Source of the DNA: Halovulum marinum
GTDB taxonomy: Bacteria; Pseudomonadota; Alphaproteobacteria; Rhodobacterales; Rhodobacteraceae
Assembly (NCBI RefSeq): GCF_009697225.1
Contig: NZ_WIND01000009.1
Coordinates: forward strand, 62,001-126,000
Direction of reading: 5' to 3'
DNA length: 64,000 bases
In this document: in pieces, positions 1 through 8,459 of the stretch
Numbering within the stretch: position 1 is the stretch's first letter
Layout: each line of letters begins with the position of its first letter
Program-made: the position numbers and the translations under genes
The notes under the pieces: generated by a model
The model's input: only the letters and a program-made list of their open reading frames with translations
Databases searched by the model: none
Told to the model about the DNA's origin: nothing

Positions 1-1302
1 AAAAAGGCCATCGCCGCCGCCAAGGCCGCCATGCCCGCCTGGGCCGCCCGCCCCGCCAAGGAGCGCGCCGCGCTGCTGCGCAAGTGGTACGAGCTGATCG
101 TCGAGAACGCCGACGATCTTGCGAAGATCCTGACCGCCGAGCAGGGCAAGCCGCTGGCCGAGGCCAAGGGCGAGATCCTGTCGAACGCCGGCTACCTGGA
201 ATGGTTCGCGGAAGAAGCCAAGCGGCTGTACGGCGACGTGATCCCGACCCCCTCGACCGACCGGCGGATCCTGACCCTCAAGCAGCCGGTCGGCGTCTGC
301 GCCGCGATCACGCCCTGGAACTTCCCCAACGGCATGATCACCCGCAAGGCCGGCCCGGCGCTGGCCGCCGGCTGCCCGATCATCGTCAAGCCGGCCTCGC
401 AGACGCCGCTGTCGGCGCTGGCGCTGGCGGTGCTGGCCGAACGCGCGGGCATTCCGGGCGACATCTTCCAGGTGGTGACCGGCAAGGCGTCGGACATCGG
501 CACCGAGTTCTGCACCAATCCGGACATCGCCAAGATCACCTTCACCGGCTCGACCGAAGTCGGCCGCAAGCTGCTGCGCGACAGCGCCGACCAGATCAAG
601 AAGCTGTCGCTGGAACTGGGCGGCAACGCGCCGTTCATCGTGTTCGAGGATGCCGATCTGGATGCGGCGGTCGAGGGCGCGATGATGGCCAAGTTCCGCA
701 ACTCGGGCCAGACCTGCGTCTGCGCCAACCGCATCTACGTGCACGAGGCCGTGGTCGAGGAGTTCACGAAGAAGCTGACCGAGAAGGCGGCCGGGCTGAA
801 GCTGGGCCGTGGCGAGGACGAGGGCACCCAGCAGGGCCCGCTGATCGACGATGCCGCGGTCGCGAAGATGGAGGAGCATCTGAAGGACGCGCTGGACAAG
901 GGCGCGACGCTGCACACCGGCGGCGAGCGGTCGGAGCTGGGCGGCACCTGGTTCAAGCCGACGGTGATCTCGGGCGTGACGCAACAGATGAAGCTGGCGC
1001 ACGAGGAAACCTTCGCGCCGCTGGCCCCGGTGATCCCGTTCCGCGAGGAAGCCGAGGCGATCGCCATGGCCAACGACACCGAGTTCGGCCTGGCGGCGTA
1101 TTTCTACACCCGCGACCTGGCCCGCACCTTCCGCGTGGCCGAGGCGCTGGAGTCGGGCATGGTCGGCATCAACACCGGCCTGATCGCTTCGGAAGTCGCG
1201 CCCTTCGGCGGCGTGAAGCAGTCCGGCCTGGGCCGCGAAGGTTCCAAGTACGGCATCGACGAGTATGTGGAGATCAAGTACCTGGCCGTGGCCGGGATGT
1301 GA
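1..1302 (+). CDS. gabD: NAD(P)-dependent succinate-semialdehyde dehydrogenase, 5' truncated by window edge
   Basis: Aldehyde dehydrogenase family protein that oxidises succinate semialdehyde to succinate, the last step of 4-aminobutyrate breakdown. The reading frame is open from base 1 (K-K-A-I-A-A-A), so the start lies upstream of the window; about 433 residues are visible of a usual length near 480-490. The catalytic glutamate in LELGGNAP (codon 613-615) and the catalytic cysteine in GQTCVCANR (codon 715-717) are both present, as is the cofactor-loop motif FTGSTEVGR. The GQTCVCANR signature and the C-terminal [16 protein letters not shown]-like stretch fit GabD better than betaine aldehyde dehydrogenase. 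Substrate specificity is inferred from family resemblance. Confidence 0.9.
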   Translation, partial: KKAIAAAKAAMPAWAARPAKERAALLRKWYELIVENADDLAKILTAEQGKPLAEAKGEILSNAGYLEWFAEEAKRLYGDVIPTPSTDRRILTLKQPVGVCAAITPWNFPNGMITRKAGPALAAGCPIIVKPASQTPLSALALAVLAERAGIPGDIFQVVTGKASDIGTEFCTNPDIAKITFTGSTEVGRKLLRDSADQIKKLSLELGGNAPFIVFEDADLDAAVEGAMMAKFRNSGQTCVCANRIYVHEAVVEEFTKKLTEKAAGLKLGRGEDEGTQQGPLIDDAAVAKMEEHLKDALDKGATLHTGGERSELGGTWFKPTVISGVTQQMKLAHEETFAPLAPVIPFREEAEAIAMANDTEFGLAAYFYTRDLARTFRVAEALESGMVGINTGLIASEVAPFGGVKQSGLGREGSKYGIDEYVEIKYLAVAGM

Positions 1303-1325
1303 GACGAGCACTAGTGTATGAAATC

Positions 1326-1348
1326 GGCCGCGCCTTCGGGGCGCGGCC
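1326..1348 (+). terminator. Terminator-like hairpin after gabD
   Basis: A perfect 9-bp GC-rich inverted repeat (GGCCGCGCC, 5-nt loop, GGCGCGGCC) begins 23 bases after the gabD stop. No T tract follows, so it may act as an mRNA end-stabilising hairpin or need Rho. Confidence 0.5.
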
Positions 1349-1886
1349 ATGAGTAGTTCGGTAACGCCGTCTGCTATGCGGGACTTTGCTGCTGTTCAAC
1401 ATGACGGAGGCAATGACCGCTTCCAACCCAAAGCGCTCAATGGTTCATGCCGCAGGACCAGCCACTGAAAGCTCTTCGCGGTTGATCGAGCAATCAATCT
1501 GCGAGAGCTTCGGAAATTCTCAATCCGCCTCTCACACATTGTGCCGATCAATTAGAGAAGAGCGATGACTCCCGGTTGTGCAATGGCAACCAATTGCCGC
1601 ATGAAAATGGCCTGCGGAACGACGAGAGCTTCTGCTCCCGGGGTTCCACAGGCACCCACCCCATACCCCTTGGATAGGAGGAAGCGCGCGACCTGTCAGG
1701 AACGCGCCTTGCCCCTTCCGTTCGGACCTTCGAAATCGCGGCGGCGCAGGGGCGAAATGGCCCGCTGCGCGGCTTTGCCTTTCGGCGGCGACCCCTGACA
1801 CGTTCAACCCTCCGGGTTGACGCCACATGCAGCCATTTTGGCGGTCATTGGGTGTTCGAGGAAGTTACTGGCACGTCTCGGAAAAC
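1349..1886. other. Intergenic stretch without a supported gene
   Basis: About 540 bases of visibly lower GC content than gabD. Short open frames exist on both strands, but none has a convincing ribosome binding site or recognisable motif. A 7-bp inverted repeat (TCAACCC/GGGTTGA, 1804-1820) lies downstream of the minus-strand regulator gene and could be its transcript end. I see nothing else that can be supported here. Confidence 0.4.
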
Positions 1887-2576
1887 TCAAGCTTGTTCAG
1901 CTTCGGACACTTCGTCGGACAGGGTTTCGAGACCATCGACAACATAGCCATGTTTCATCAAGGCGAGCGTCGTCAGGAGTCCGAGGCGCTCCAATCCCAA
2001 ATATTCAATTTTCCGATCCATTTTGCAGCAACTATAAAGGTTGATCGTCCATTCAAGAAGCTTTTCCTGATCCACGAGAAGCGCGTTACCCTTTTCCGGC
2101 AAGCACCATGGCATGTCTCTGCTGCGAAGATTGACCACATTGTACTTGTCTCGCGTTTTGGGCAGATGGCCCGAGGCACGTTCGATCACCAACGCGAAGC
2201 GACCTCTCATGACCTCCTGCACTGAAACGCGGACTGCTTTGTGAGGCTGTGCATTTGTCTCGCTTCCTTCAAAGGCTTCCCGCAAGAGGAGCCTTCCGTC
2301 GACCTTCAGGAACATCGAGGCGGAGGGGGAGCAACCACTCGGGATTTCTCGCTGATACAACTGGAAGGGTGGCCGCTCCATCCTGTCGCCGAATCGCTTC
2401 AGCAGCGGCTTTACCTGATCCAGCCGGGCTCGAGATACCCCTTTCTTCCAACGGCTGACCGTCGTCTGGTCAACCCGGCACAGCCTCCCGATCTCTACTT
2501 GGGTGAGGCCAGACTTGCTCGCGATATTTACCAGCCGCTGGGTCTGCTCGTATTCCGGCCCCTTGTGTTTCGGCAT
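1887..2576 (-). CDS. XRE-type helix-turn-helix protein of unknown role
   Basis: A 229-residue protein with an N-terminal helix-turn-helix at about residues 22-46 (GLTQVEIGRLCRVDQTTVSR, then W-K-K-G), typical of the XRE/Cro fold. The remaining 180 residues match no family I recognise; they hold scattered cysteines and no transmembrane segment. The ATG is preceded by AAGGGA. Codon and base use are less GC-rich than the neighbours, which together with the flanking gene-poor DNA suggests horizontal acquisition. It is downstream of, and probably cotranscribed with, the small gene at 2632-2946. It could be a phage- or defence-related regulator or an orphan; no target can be read from the sequence. 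Confidence 0.65.
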   Translation of the reverse strand: MPKHKGPEYEQTQRLVNIASKSGLTQVEIGRLCRVDQTTVSRWKKGVSRARLDQVKPLLKRFGDRMERPPFQLYQREIPSGCSPSASMFLKVDGRLLLREAFEGSETNAQPHKAVRVSVQEVMRGRFALVIERASGHLPKTRDKYNVVNLRSRDMPWCLPEKGNALLVDQEKLLEWTINLYSCCKMDRKIEYLGLERLGLLTTLALMKHGYVVDGLETLSDEVSEAEQA

Positions 2577-2631
2577 TCTTCCCTTCTTTCGGATATCTGA
2601 GGGTGGGACGCTGCGCGCCCCACCCGTATTC

Positions 2632-2946
2632 TCATGGTTTCTTCGGAGTGCCGGGACGCTGGTTCGGGTTCAATTGCTGGCCCCGATTGCCTTGGTTCTT
2701 CGCGTGGGTCTTGTTCTGCCCCGACGTCCCCTTGTTGGCATTTTTCATGTCGGCAGCGTGGTTCGGCTTTTTCATCATGCTCTCCATTGGCATCTGGTTG
2801 ACGATGAAGACTTGATGGCTTTCCCAGGTCATAGATTGAACGCGTACGCGCTGCATAAAAGCGCATACTTCGGCATAATGGCAGTTTTTTGCAGTTTTAA
2901 GCTCATTTGGCGTGGACATTACCTGGACATACGAGTGTTCAAACAT
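2632..2946 (-). CDS. Small basic hypothetical protein
   Basis: A possible 104-residue protein (95 if it starts at the internal ATG at 2919). The N-terminal half is mixed; the last 45 residues are rich in Lys, Asn, Gln and Gly (KNANKGTSGQNKTHAKNQG and so on), a basic, probably disordered tail. It ends 55 bases before the XRE-type gene on the same strand, so the two may form an operon. Base composition is unlike the surrounding core genes. No homolog is recognised, and both candidate starts have weak ribosome binding sites, so this could be a non-coding frame. Confidence 0.4.
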   Translation of the reverse strand: MFEHSYVQVMSTPNELKTAKNCHYAEVCAFMQRVRVQSMTWESHQVFIVNQMPMESMMKKPNHAADMKNANKGTSGQNKTHAKNQGNRGQQLNPNQRPGTPKKP

Positions 2947-3081
2947 GCCTCTCGATCAGATGACGTTGCGCCATCATTTGGATGCGAGCGACCGCTTCCT
3001 GCGCAAAGCCACCTTCTGAGCATCCGGCACTTCGGGCTCAAGGCGGACACTTCCAGCTCCTTTTTGTTGCCACCTACCCCG

Positions 3082-3783
3082 TCAAGACAAAGACACCGCG
3101 TAAACCTGATCCTCAGTCACGCAGTGCGAGCGGCGTAGCTCCACGCACCGGTCCAGGACGTCGATGGCCTGGCGCTCGACGTGCAGGACCGGGGTGCCGG
3201 GGGCGATTTCCAGCGCCTTGGCGACCGGGGCGTCGGCCAGCGTGGCGCGGAGCGACTCCTCGGCGCGGGTGATGATGATGTGATAGGCCTGCTGGTAGAG
3301 TACGTAGAGCGTGTTCGGCAGCGGCGCGCGCTCGAACAGGCCGGGGAACAGACGGGCCGGGACGACCGAGACCTCGTGCGCGACGCGGCGGCCGTTCAGG
3401 CTGCGGACGCGCTCGACCTCCACCACCTCATCGGGCTCCCCGAACAGCGCCGCGGCCTCGGCGGGGGTGGCGGGGCGGCGGGCGACGTGTTCGGCGACCA
3501 ACTCGGGGCGGACCTGGGCGCCGTCGGGGTTGCGCAGCCGGAAGAAGTTGAACAGCGAGGTTTCCGGCGTGCGCACGGTGACGAAGGTGCCGCGGCCCTG
3601 GACGCGCTGCACCAGCTGGCGGCCCTCCAGCTCGATCAGCGCCTTGCGCGCGGTGCCCTGGCTGACGCCAAGCTCGGCGCCGAGCTGGGTCTCGCTGGGC
3701 AGCATCGCCCCGGGGGGCAGCGCACCGGAGGCGATTCGCTCGACGATCGTGTCGATCACGACGCGGTAGAGTGGCCGCTCCAT
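3082..3783 (-). CDS. GntR/UTRA-family transcriptional regulator of the sulfolactate locus
   Basis: A 233-residue regulator: winged helix-turn-helix at about residues 8-72 (LPSETQLGAELGVSQGTARK in the recognition region) followed by a UTRA ligand-binding domain to the C terminus, the HutC-type layout. The ATG at 3783 was chosen because it has AAGGGGAAG at the right distance and MERPLYR is a normal GntR start; longer frames upstream run into the operator. It is divergent from suyA, with 135 bases between the starts that contain a perfect inverted repeat (3836-3863). That arrangement implies control of the sulfolactate operon and probably of itself; sulfolactate or a related sulfonate as effector is inference. 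Confidence 0.88.
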   Translation of the reverse strand: MERPLYRVVIDTIVERIASGALPPGAMLPSETQLGAELGVSQGTARKALIELEGRQLVQRVQGRGTFVTVRTPETSLFNFFRLRNPDGAQVRPELVAEHVARRPATPAEAAALFGEPDEVVEVERVRSLNGRRVAHEVSVVPARLFPGLFERAPLPNTLYVLYQQAYHIIITRAEESLRATLADAPVAKALEIAPGTPVLHVERQAIDVLDRCVELRRSHCVTEDQVYAVSLS

Positions 3784-3835
3784 CGGCTTCCCCTTGTTTT
3801 CATGGCTTCTGGCACGCGGACCGGCCGCGCCACAA

Positions 3836-3863
3836 GTCTTATACAATATCTCTTGTATAAGAC
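3836..3863. promoter_or_regulatory. Candidate GntR operator: perfect 11-bp inverted repeat
   Basis: GTCTTATACAA, a 6-base spacer (TATCTC), then TTGTATAAGAC, with no mismatch. It lies 53 bases upstream of the GntR start and 55 bases upstream of suyA, in an A/T-rich patch within GC-rich DNA. Size and symmetry fit a dimeric GntR/HutC-type repressor site. Confidence 0.75.
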
Positions 3864-3918
3864 ATAGGATGCATGTTAGCCAGTCGCCAACATCCAGCAC
3901 GTAGAGGAGGAGACTGCC

Positions 3919-4206
3919 TTGGGCATTCCACAACTTCTGGTCCATGACCACGAGGACAATGTCGGCGTCGTCGTCGTCGAAGACCTGAAAGCCGGCACCG
4001 AGATGCTGTGCGTCGTCACGCACGACAACTCGGACTTCAGGCTGACCGCGAAAGCGGACATCCCGATCGGCCACAAGGTCGCGCTGAAGGACCTGGCCGA
4101 GGGCGACACCGTCATCAAGTACGGCGAGGACATCGGCCGCATGACCGGTTCCGCCGAAAAGGGCGGCCACGTGCATACCCAGAATTGCAAAACGAAGCGG
4201 TGGTAA
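3919..4206 (+). CDS. suyA: (2R)-sulfolactate sulfo-lyase, alpha (small, SAF-domain) subunit
   Basis: A 95-residue SAF-domain protein, the small subunit of the UxaA/altronate dehydratase-like enzyme that cleaves (R)-3-sulfolactate to pyruvate and sulfite with its partner SuyB. The sequence [20 protein letters not shown] and the C-terminal [12 protein letters not shown] are typical. The start is TTG at 3919, supported by a strong GAGGAGGA ribosome binding site at 3904-3911; no in-frame ATG lies near. It is the first gene of the operon and is followed after 5 bases by suyB. Confidence 0.9.
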   Translation: MGIPQLLVHDHEDNVGVVVVEDLKAGTEMLCVVTHDNSDFRLTAKADIPIGHKVALKDLAEGDTVIKYGEDIGRMTGSAEKGGHVHTQNCKTKRW

Positions 4207-4211
4207 CAGAC

Positions 4212-5393
4212 ATGGCACTTGATTTCAGCACAGCGACCGTCAACGCCTGGCGCCGCGAGAACGGCCGCGTCGGGGTCCGCAACCACGTCCTGATCCTGCC
4301 CGTGGACGACATCTCGAACGCCGCCTGCGAGGCGGTGGCGAACAACGTCAAGGGCACGCTGGTGATCCCGCACGCCTACGGCCGCCTGCAGTTCGGCGAG
4401 GACCTGGAGCTGCACTTCCGCACCATCATCGGCACCGGCGCGAACCCGAACGTCGCCGCCGTGGTCGTGATCGGCATCGAGCCGGAATGGACCAAGATCA
4501 TCGTCGACGGCATCGCCAAGACCGGCAAGCCGGTCCAGGGCTTCTCGATCGAGCAGAAGGGCGACCTGGAGACGATCCGCCAGGCCAGCTGGAAGGCGAA
4601 GGAATTCGTCCACTGGGCGACCGAGCTGCAGAAGGAAGAGTGCCCGGTCTCGGACCTGTGGGTCTCGACCAAGTGCGGCGAGAGCGACACGACCACCGGC
4701 CTGAGCTCGTGCCCGACGGTCGGCAACATGTACGACAAGCTGCTGCCGCACGGCATCTATGGCTGCTTCGGCGAGACCTCGGAGATCACCGGGGCCGAGC
4801 ACATCTGCGAGAAGCGCGCCGCCACCCCCGAGGCCGCTGCCAAGTTCAAGAAGATCTGGCAGGCCTACACCGATGACGTGATCGAGGCGTTCAAGACCAA
4901 CGATCTGTCGGACAGCCAGCCCACCAAGGGCAACATCCTGGGCGGCCTGACCACGATCGAGGAAAAGGCGCTGGGCAACCTGGAGAAGATCGGCAAGACC
5001 TCGACCTACATCGACGCGATGGGGCCGGCCGTGGCGCCCGAGAAGGGGCCCGGCCTGTATTTCATGGACACCTCGTCGGCGGCGGCGGAATGCGTCACGC
5101 TGATGGCGGCTGCCGGGTACGTCATCCACACCTTCCCCACCGGGCAGGGCAACGTGGTCGGCAACCCGATCGTTCCGGTGATCAAGATCTCGGGCAACCC
5201 GCGCACCCTGCGCACCATGTCCGAGCACATCGACGTCGACGTGACCGGCGTTCTGACCCGCGAGATGACCATCGACCATGCCGGCGACGCGCTGATCGAG
5301 ATGATCATGCGTACCGCCAACGGTCGCCACACCGCCGCCGAGGCGCTGGGGCACCGGGAGTTCTCGATGACGAAACTGTATCGGTCCGCCTGA
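4212..5393 (+). CDS. suyB: (2R)-sulfolactate sulfo-lyase, beta (large) subunit
   Basis: A 393-residue protein of the UxaA C-terminal/altronate hydrolase family, acting with SuyA to release sulfite from (R)-sulfolactate and feed pyruvate to central metabolism. It starts [20 protein letters not shown] and carries the conserved [10 protein letters not shown] stretch, the cysteines in [17 protein letters not shown] and GCFGETSEI, and the C-terminal [20 protein letters not shown] region. The family is iron-dependent; the cysteines are likely ligands (inference). It lies between suyA (5 bases) and the sulfolactate dehydrogenase gene (3 bases), which supports the sulfolactate assignment over altronate or galactarate dehydratase. 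Confidence 0.9.
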   Translation: MALDFSTATVNAWRRENGRVGVRNHVLILPVDDISNAACEAVANNVKGTLVIPHAYGRLQFGEDLELHFRTIIGTGANPNVAAVVVIGIEPEWTKIIVDGIAKTGKPVQGFSIEQKGDLETIRQASWKAKEFVHWATELQKEECPVSDLWVSTKCGESDTTTGLSSCPTVGNMYDKLLPHGIYGCFGETSEITGAEHICEKRAATPEAAAKFKKIWQAYTDDVIEAFKTNDLSDSQPTKGNILGGLTTIEEKALGNLEKIGKTSTYIDAMGPAVAPEKGPGLYFMDTSSAAAECVTLMAAAGYVIHTFPTGQGNVVGNPIVPVIKISGNPRTLRTMSEHIDVDVTGVLTREMTIDHAGDALIEMIMRTANGRHTAAEALGHREFSMTKLYRSA

Positions 5394-5396
5394 TCG

Positions 5397-6326
5397 ATGA
5401 AGATCGTCATCTCGGAATTCATGGACGAGACGGCGCTGGAGGAATTCGGCGCCGGGGACCGGGTGCAGTATGCACCCGGTCTTGTCGATGACCGCCCCGC
5501 CCTGCTGCAGGCGGTCGCCGACGCGGATGCGCTGATCGTGCGCAACCGGACGCAGGTGAACACGGAACTGCTGGAGGCCGCCCCCGGACTGCGCGTCGTC
5601 GGCCGTCTGGGCGTGGGGCTGGACAACATCGACCTGGACGCCTGCAAGACGCGCGGCATCGCGGTCTGCCCGGCGACCGGCGCGAACACGCTGTCGGTGG
5701 CCGAATACGTCATCGCCGTCACGCTGTCGCTGCTGCGCCGGGCCTATGCCGCGAACGCGGCGATGATCGCGGGGGACTGGCCGCGCAACACCCTGATCGG
5801 CGGCGAGGCCTCGGGCCGCTGCATCGGCCTTTGGGGTTACGGCGGCATCGCCCGCGCGGTGGCCGATCGCGCCCGCGCGCTGGGCATGAGCGTTGCCGCG
5901 ATGGACCCGTACCTGCCTGCCGACGACCCGGCGTGGGCCGGGATCGCGCGCTGCGAAACCCCCGCCGATCTGCTGGACCGCGCCGACGTGCTGTCGCTGC
6001 ACGTGCCGCTGACCGACGAGACCCGCAACATGATCGACGCCGACGCCATCGCGCGGATGCGGCCGGGCGCGATCCTGATCAACACCGCCCGCGGCGGCAT
6101 CGTCGACGAGGCGGCGCTGGTGATGGCGCTGGTGTCCGGAAAGCTCGGCGGCGCCGCGCTGGACGTCTTCGCCACCGAGCCGCTGACCGCCGCCGCCGGC
6201 TCGATGTTCGACGGCGTGCCGAACCTGATCCTGACGCCGCACATCGCCGGGGTGACCGACGAGGGCAACGTCCGCGTCTCGTCGGTCACGGTCGAGAACG
6301 TCAAACGGGAGCTGTCGCATGGCTGA
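5397..6326 (+). CDS. slcC: (S)-sulfolactate dehydrogenase, D-2-hydroxyacid dehydrogenase family
   Basis: A 309-residue NAD-dependent D-isomer-specific 2-hydroxyacid dehydrogenase. It has the N-terminal lid domain, the NAD-binding glycine motif GLWGYGGIA (about residues 142-150), and the catalytic Arg in NTARGGIVDE, Glu in FATEPL and His in TPHIAG. In the known sulfolactate pathway SlcC oxidises (S)-sulfolactate to 3-sulfopyruvate, which ComC then reduces to the (R) form used by SuyAB. Placement three bases after suyB and overlapping comC by eight bases supports that role. By sequence alone it could be another hydroxyacid dehydrogenase such as a phosphoglycerate-like enzyme. Confidence 0.85.
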   Translation: MKIVISEFMDETALEEFGAGDRVQYAPGLVDDRPALLQAVADADALIVRNRTQVNTELLEAAPGLRVVGRLGVGLDNIDLDACKTRGIAVCPATGANTLSVAEYVIAVTLSLLRRAYAANAAMIAGDWPRNTLIGGEASGRCIGLWGYGGIARAVADRARALGMSVAAMDPYLPADDPAWAGIARCETPADLLDRADVLSLHVPLTDETRNMIDADAIARMRPGAILINTARGGIVDEAALVMALVSGKLGGAALDVFATEPLTAAAGSMFDGVPNLILTPHIAGVTDEGNVRVSSVTVENVKRELSHG

Positions 6327-7332
6327 CGCAATCCGCCTGCCCATTGCCGAGGCCGAGGATCTGGTCGCCCTCGCGCTGCGGGCGAACGCGGTCTCGCCGG
6401 CCAACGCCGCCACCGTCGCCCGCGCCCTGGTCGCGGCCGAGGTCGACGGCCAGGGCGGCCACGGCTTCAGCCGGGTGGCGTCGTATGCGGCGCAGGCGCG
6501 CTCCGGCAAGGTGGACGGCAATGCCACGCCGACGGTCGAACGGGCCGCCGCCGCGCTGCTGACCGTCGATGCCGGCCACGGCTTCGCCTTCCCCGCCATC
6601 GACGCCGCGATCGAGCAACTCGCGCGTCTGACCCCGGAAACCGGCATCGCCGGCGCCGCGGTCCGCCGCTCGCACCATTGCGGCCAGCTGGGCGCCCATG
6701 TCGAGCGGCTGGCCGGGCACGGGCTGGCGGCGCTGATGGTCGGCAACTCGCCCAAGGCGATGGCGCCCTGGGGCGGCGCGTCCGCGCTGCTGGGCACCAA
6801 CCCGATCGCCTTCGCCGCGCCGCGCGGCGCCGGCGAGGCGCCGCTGGTGATCGACCTGTCGCTGTCCAAGGTGGCGCGCGGCAAGGTTCTGGCCGCCGCC
6901 AAGGCCGGCAGGCCGATCCCCGAGGGCTGGGCGCTGGATGCGGACGGCCATCCGACCACCGACCCGCAGGCGGCACTCAGGGGCACGATGATCCCGATGG
7001 GCGACGCCAAGGGCGCGGCGCTGGCACTGGTGGTCGAGATCCTGTCGGCGACGCTGACCGCCGCGAACCATTCGCACGAGGCCAGCTCGTTCTTCGACGC
7101 CGAGGGCGATCCGCCCGGCGTCGGCCAGCTGATCGTCGCCTTCGACGTCTCGCGCGCCAGCGGCGGCAGCTTCGCGGGCCGGATCGAGCAGCTGCTGGGC
7201 GAGATCGCGGCGCAGGGCGGCGCGCGCATTCCCGGCACCCGCCGGCTGGCGGCGCGCGCGGCCTGCCGGCGCGACGGCGTCGCGGTGCCCGCACATCTGC
7301 TGGCGGAAATCACCGCGCTCGGCGACAACTGA
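6319..7332 (+). CDS. comC: (R)-sulfolactate dehydrogenase, malate/L-lactate dehydrogenase family
   Basis: A 337-residue member of the Ldh_2 (ComC/YlbC) family of NAD(P)-dependent 2-hydroxyacid dehydrogenases. Visible motifs are the catalytic-loop RRSHHCGQLGAHVE, the cofactor-binding GTNPIAFAAPR and VIDLSLSKVARGK, and the C-terminal PGTRR. With SlcC it forms a two-step racemase converting (S)-sulfolactate through sulfopyruvate to the (R) isomer. The start overlaps the end of slcC by eight bases, indicating translational coupling. The assignment from sequence is to the family; the sulfolactate substrate follows from the operon. Confidence 0.87.
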   Translation: MADAIRLPIAEAEDLVALALRANAVSPANAATVARALVAAEVDGQGGHGFSRVASYAAQARSGKVDGNATPTVERAAAALLTVDAGHGFAFPAIDAAIEQLARLTPETGIAGAAVRRSHHCGQLGAHVERLAGHGLAALMVGNSPKAMAPWGGASALLGTNPIAFAAPRGAGEAPLVIDLSLSKVARGKVLAAAKAGRPIPEGWALDADGHPTTDPQAALRGTMIPMGDAKGAALALVVEILSATLTAANHSHEASSFFDAEGDPPGVGQLIVAFDVSRASGGSFAGRIEQLLGEIAAQGGARIPGTRRLAARAACRRDGVAVPAHLLAEITALGDN

Positions 7333-7339
7333 GACAGAC

Positions 7340-7370
7340 ACCCGCCCGGTTCGGCAGGACCAGGGCGGGT
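7340..7370 (+). other. Hairpin between comC and the binding-protein gene
   Basis: ACCCGCCC and GGGCGGGT form a perfect 8-bp stem around a 15-base loop, just after the comC stop. No T run follows, so it is more likely an RNA-processing or stability element than a terminator. Confidence 0.4.
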
Positions 7371-7416
7371 CCATCAACAACGACTGCCGCAGACATCATT
7401 TTCAGTGGAGGAAACC

Positions 7417-8364
7417 ATGTTCAGAACCACGATCGCCGCACTTGCCGTCAGCCTGATCGGCGCGGCCGCCCAGGCGCAGGACTTCCCCTCGGGGGCGGTC
7501 GACTACGTCATCCCGTTCGGCCCCGGCGGCGAGTCGGACATCACCGCACGCTTCCAGCAGCCGTTCTTCAAGGACAAGTTCGGCGAGGACCTGGTCGTGT
7601 CCTACAAGCCCGGCGGCGGCGGCGCGGTCGGCTGGTCGCAGCTGAACTCGATGCCCGGCGACGGCTCGGCGATCATGGGCGTGAACCTGCCGCACATCAT
7701 CGTCAAGCCGAAGCAGGGCAATGTCGGCTTCCAGACCGAGGACATCGTCACCGTCCACATGTTCCACTACACCCCCGACGCCATCGTGGTGACGGCGGAC
7801 AGCCCCTACCAGACGCTCGACGACCTGATCGCCGACGCCAAGGCGAACCCGCGCGCCGTGACCCTGTCGGGCTCGGGCAAGGGCACGGCGAACCACCTGG
7901 CGCAGGTGATCTTCGACGAACTGGCCGGGATCGAGACCACCTATGTCTCGTTCCAGGGCACCGGCGCATCGACCACCGCCAACCTGGGCGAGCAGGTCAA
8001 GGCGCAGTGGGGCTATACCACCGTCGGCGCGGCGCAGGGCGACAAGGTGCGGATGCTGGCCGTGGCGATGGAGGAACGCCACCCGGCCTTCCCCGACGTG
8101 CCGACCTTCCGCGAGCTGGGCTACGACATGGTCTCGGGCGCCTATCGCGGCGTCGCGGTGCCGAAATCCACCCCCGAGGAGATCCGCCAGCAGGTTGCCG
8201 AGGCGATCTCGGAGATCAACGCCGACCCCGAGTTCCAGAAGAAGATGCTCGACGGCGGCTTCGCGCTGGTCAACCTGCCCTACGGGCCGGAGCTGGACGC
8301 GTTCATGGCCGAAAAGACCGAAGAGTACCTGGCGGCCGCCGAATCGGCCGGGGTGCTGAACTGA
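7417..8364 (+). CDS. slcH: Tripartite tricarboxylate transporter substrate-binding protein (sulfolactate)
   Basis: A 315-residue periplasmic binding protein of the TctC/Bug family. A cleavable signal peptide spans about residues 1-20 (hydrophobic IAALAVSLIG, cleavage near AAAQAQ). The mature part has the Bug pattern VDYVIPFGPGGESDITAR near the N terminus and the conserved GSGKGTANH and RGVAVPKSTP stretches. The ATG at 7417 was chosen over the GTG at 7405 because GGAGGA sits five bases upstream. It is followed by the permease gene across a terminator, the usual way to make more binding protein than permease. Uptake of sulfolactate is inferred from the operon. Confidence 0.85.
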   Translation: MFRTTIAALAVSLIGAAAQAQDFPSGAVDYVIPFGPGGESDITARFQQPFFKDKFGEDLVVSYKPGGGGAVGWSQLNSMPGDGSAIMGVNLPHIIVKPKQGNVGFQTEDIVTVHMFHYTPDAIVVTADSPYQTLDDLIADAKANPRAVTLSGSGKGTANHLAQVIFDELAGIETTYVSFQGTGASTTANLGEQVKAQWGYTTVGAAQGDKVRMLAVAMEERHPAFPDVPTFRELGYDMVSGAYRGVAVPKSTPEEIRQQVAEAISEINADPEFQKKMLDGGFALVNLPYGPELDAFMAEKTEEYLAAAESAGVLN

Positions 8365-8375
8365 CTACCGCGCCT

Positions 8376-8408
8376 GGGGCCGGCGCACGCGCTGCGCCGG
8401 CCCCTTTT
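8376..8408 (+). terminator. Intrinsic terminator inside the transporter operon
   Basis: A perfect 12-bp stem (GGGGCCGGCGCA / TGCGCCGGCCCC), 5-base loop and four T residues, starting 11 bases after the slcH stop and well before the permease gene. It probably gives partial termination so that the binding protein is made in excess. Confidence 0.75.
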
Positions 8409-8459
8409 CGTGCCCGGCCGGCGGTCCGGGCCTGACCGATTGGGGCAGAGGGTCTCGGA

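Noticed and set aside
1386-1568. 60-codon frame after gabD
   Set aside because: No ribosome binding site, no motif, and the start is not an ATG at the stated position; kept as intergenic.
3876-7328. Very long open frame (about 1150 codons) on the minus strand
   Set aside because: It lies antisense to suyA-suyB-slcC-comC, which have clear family motifs and ribosome binding sites. Long antisense frames are expected in GC-rich DNA with strong third-position bias, and the translation is low-complexity Arg/Ala/His-rich.
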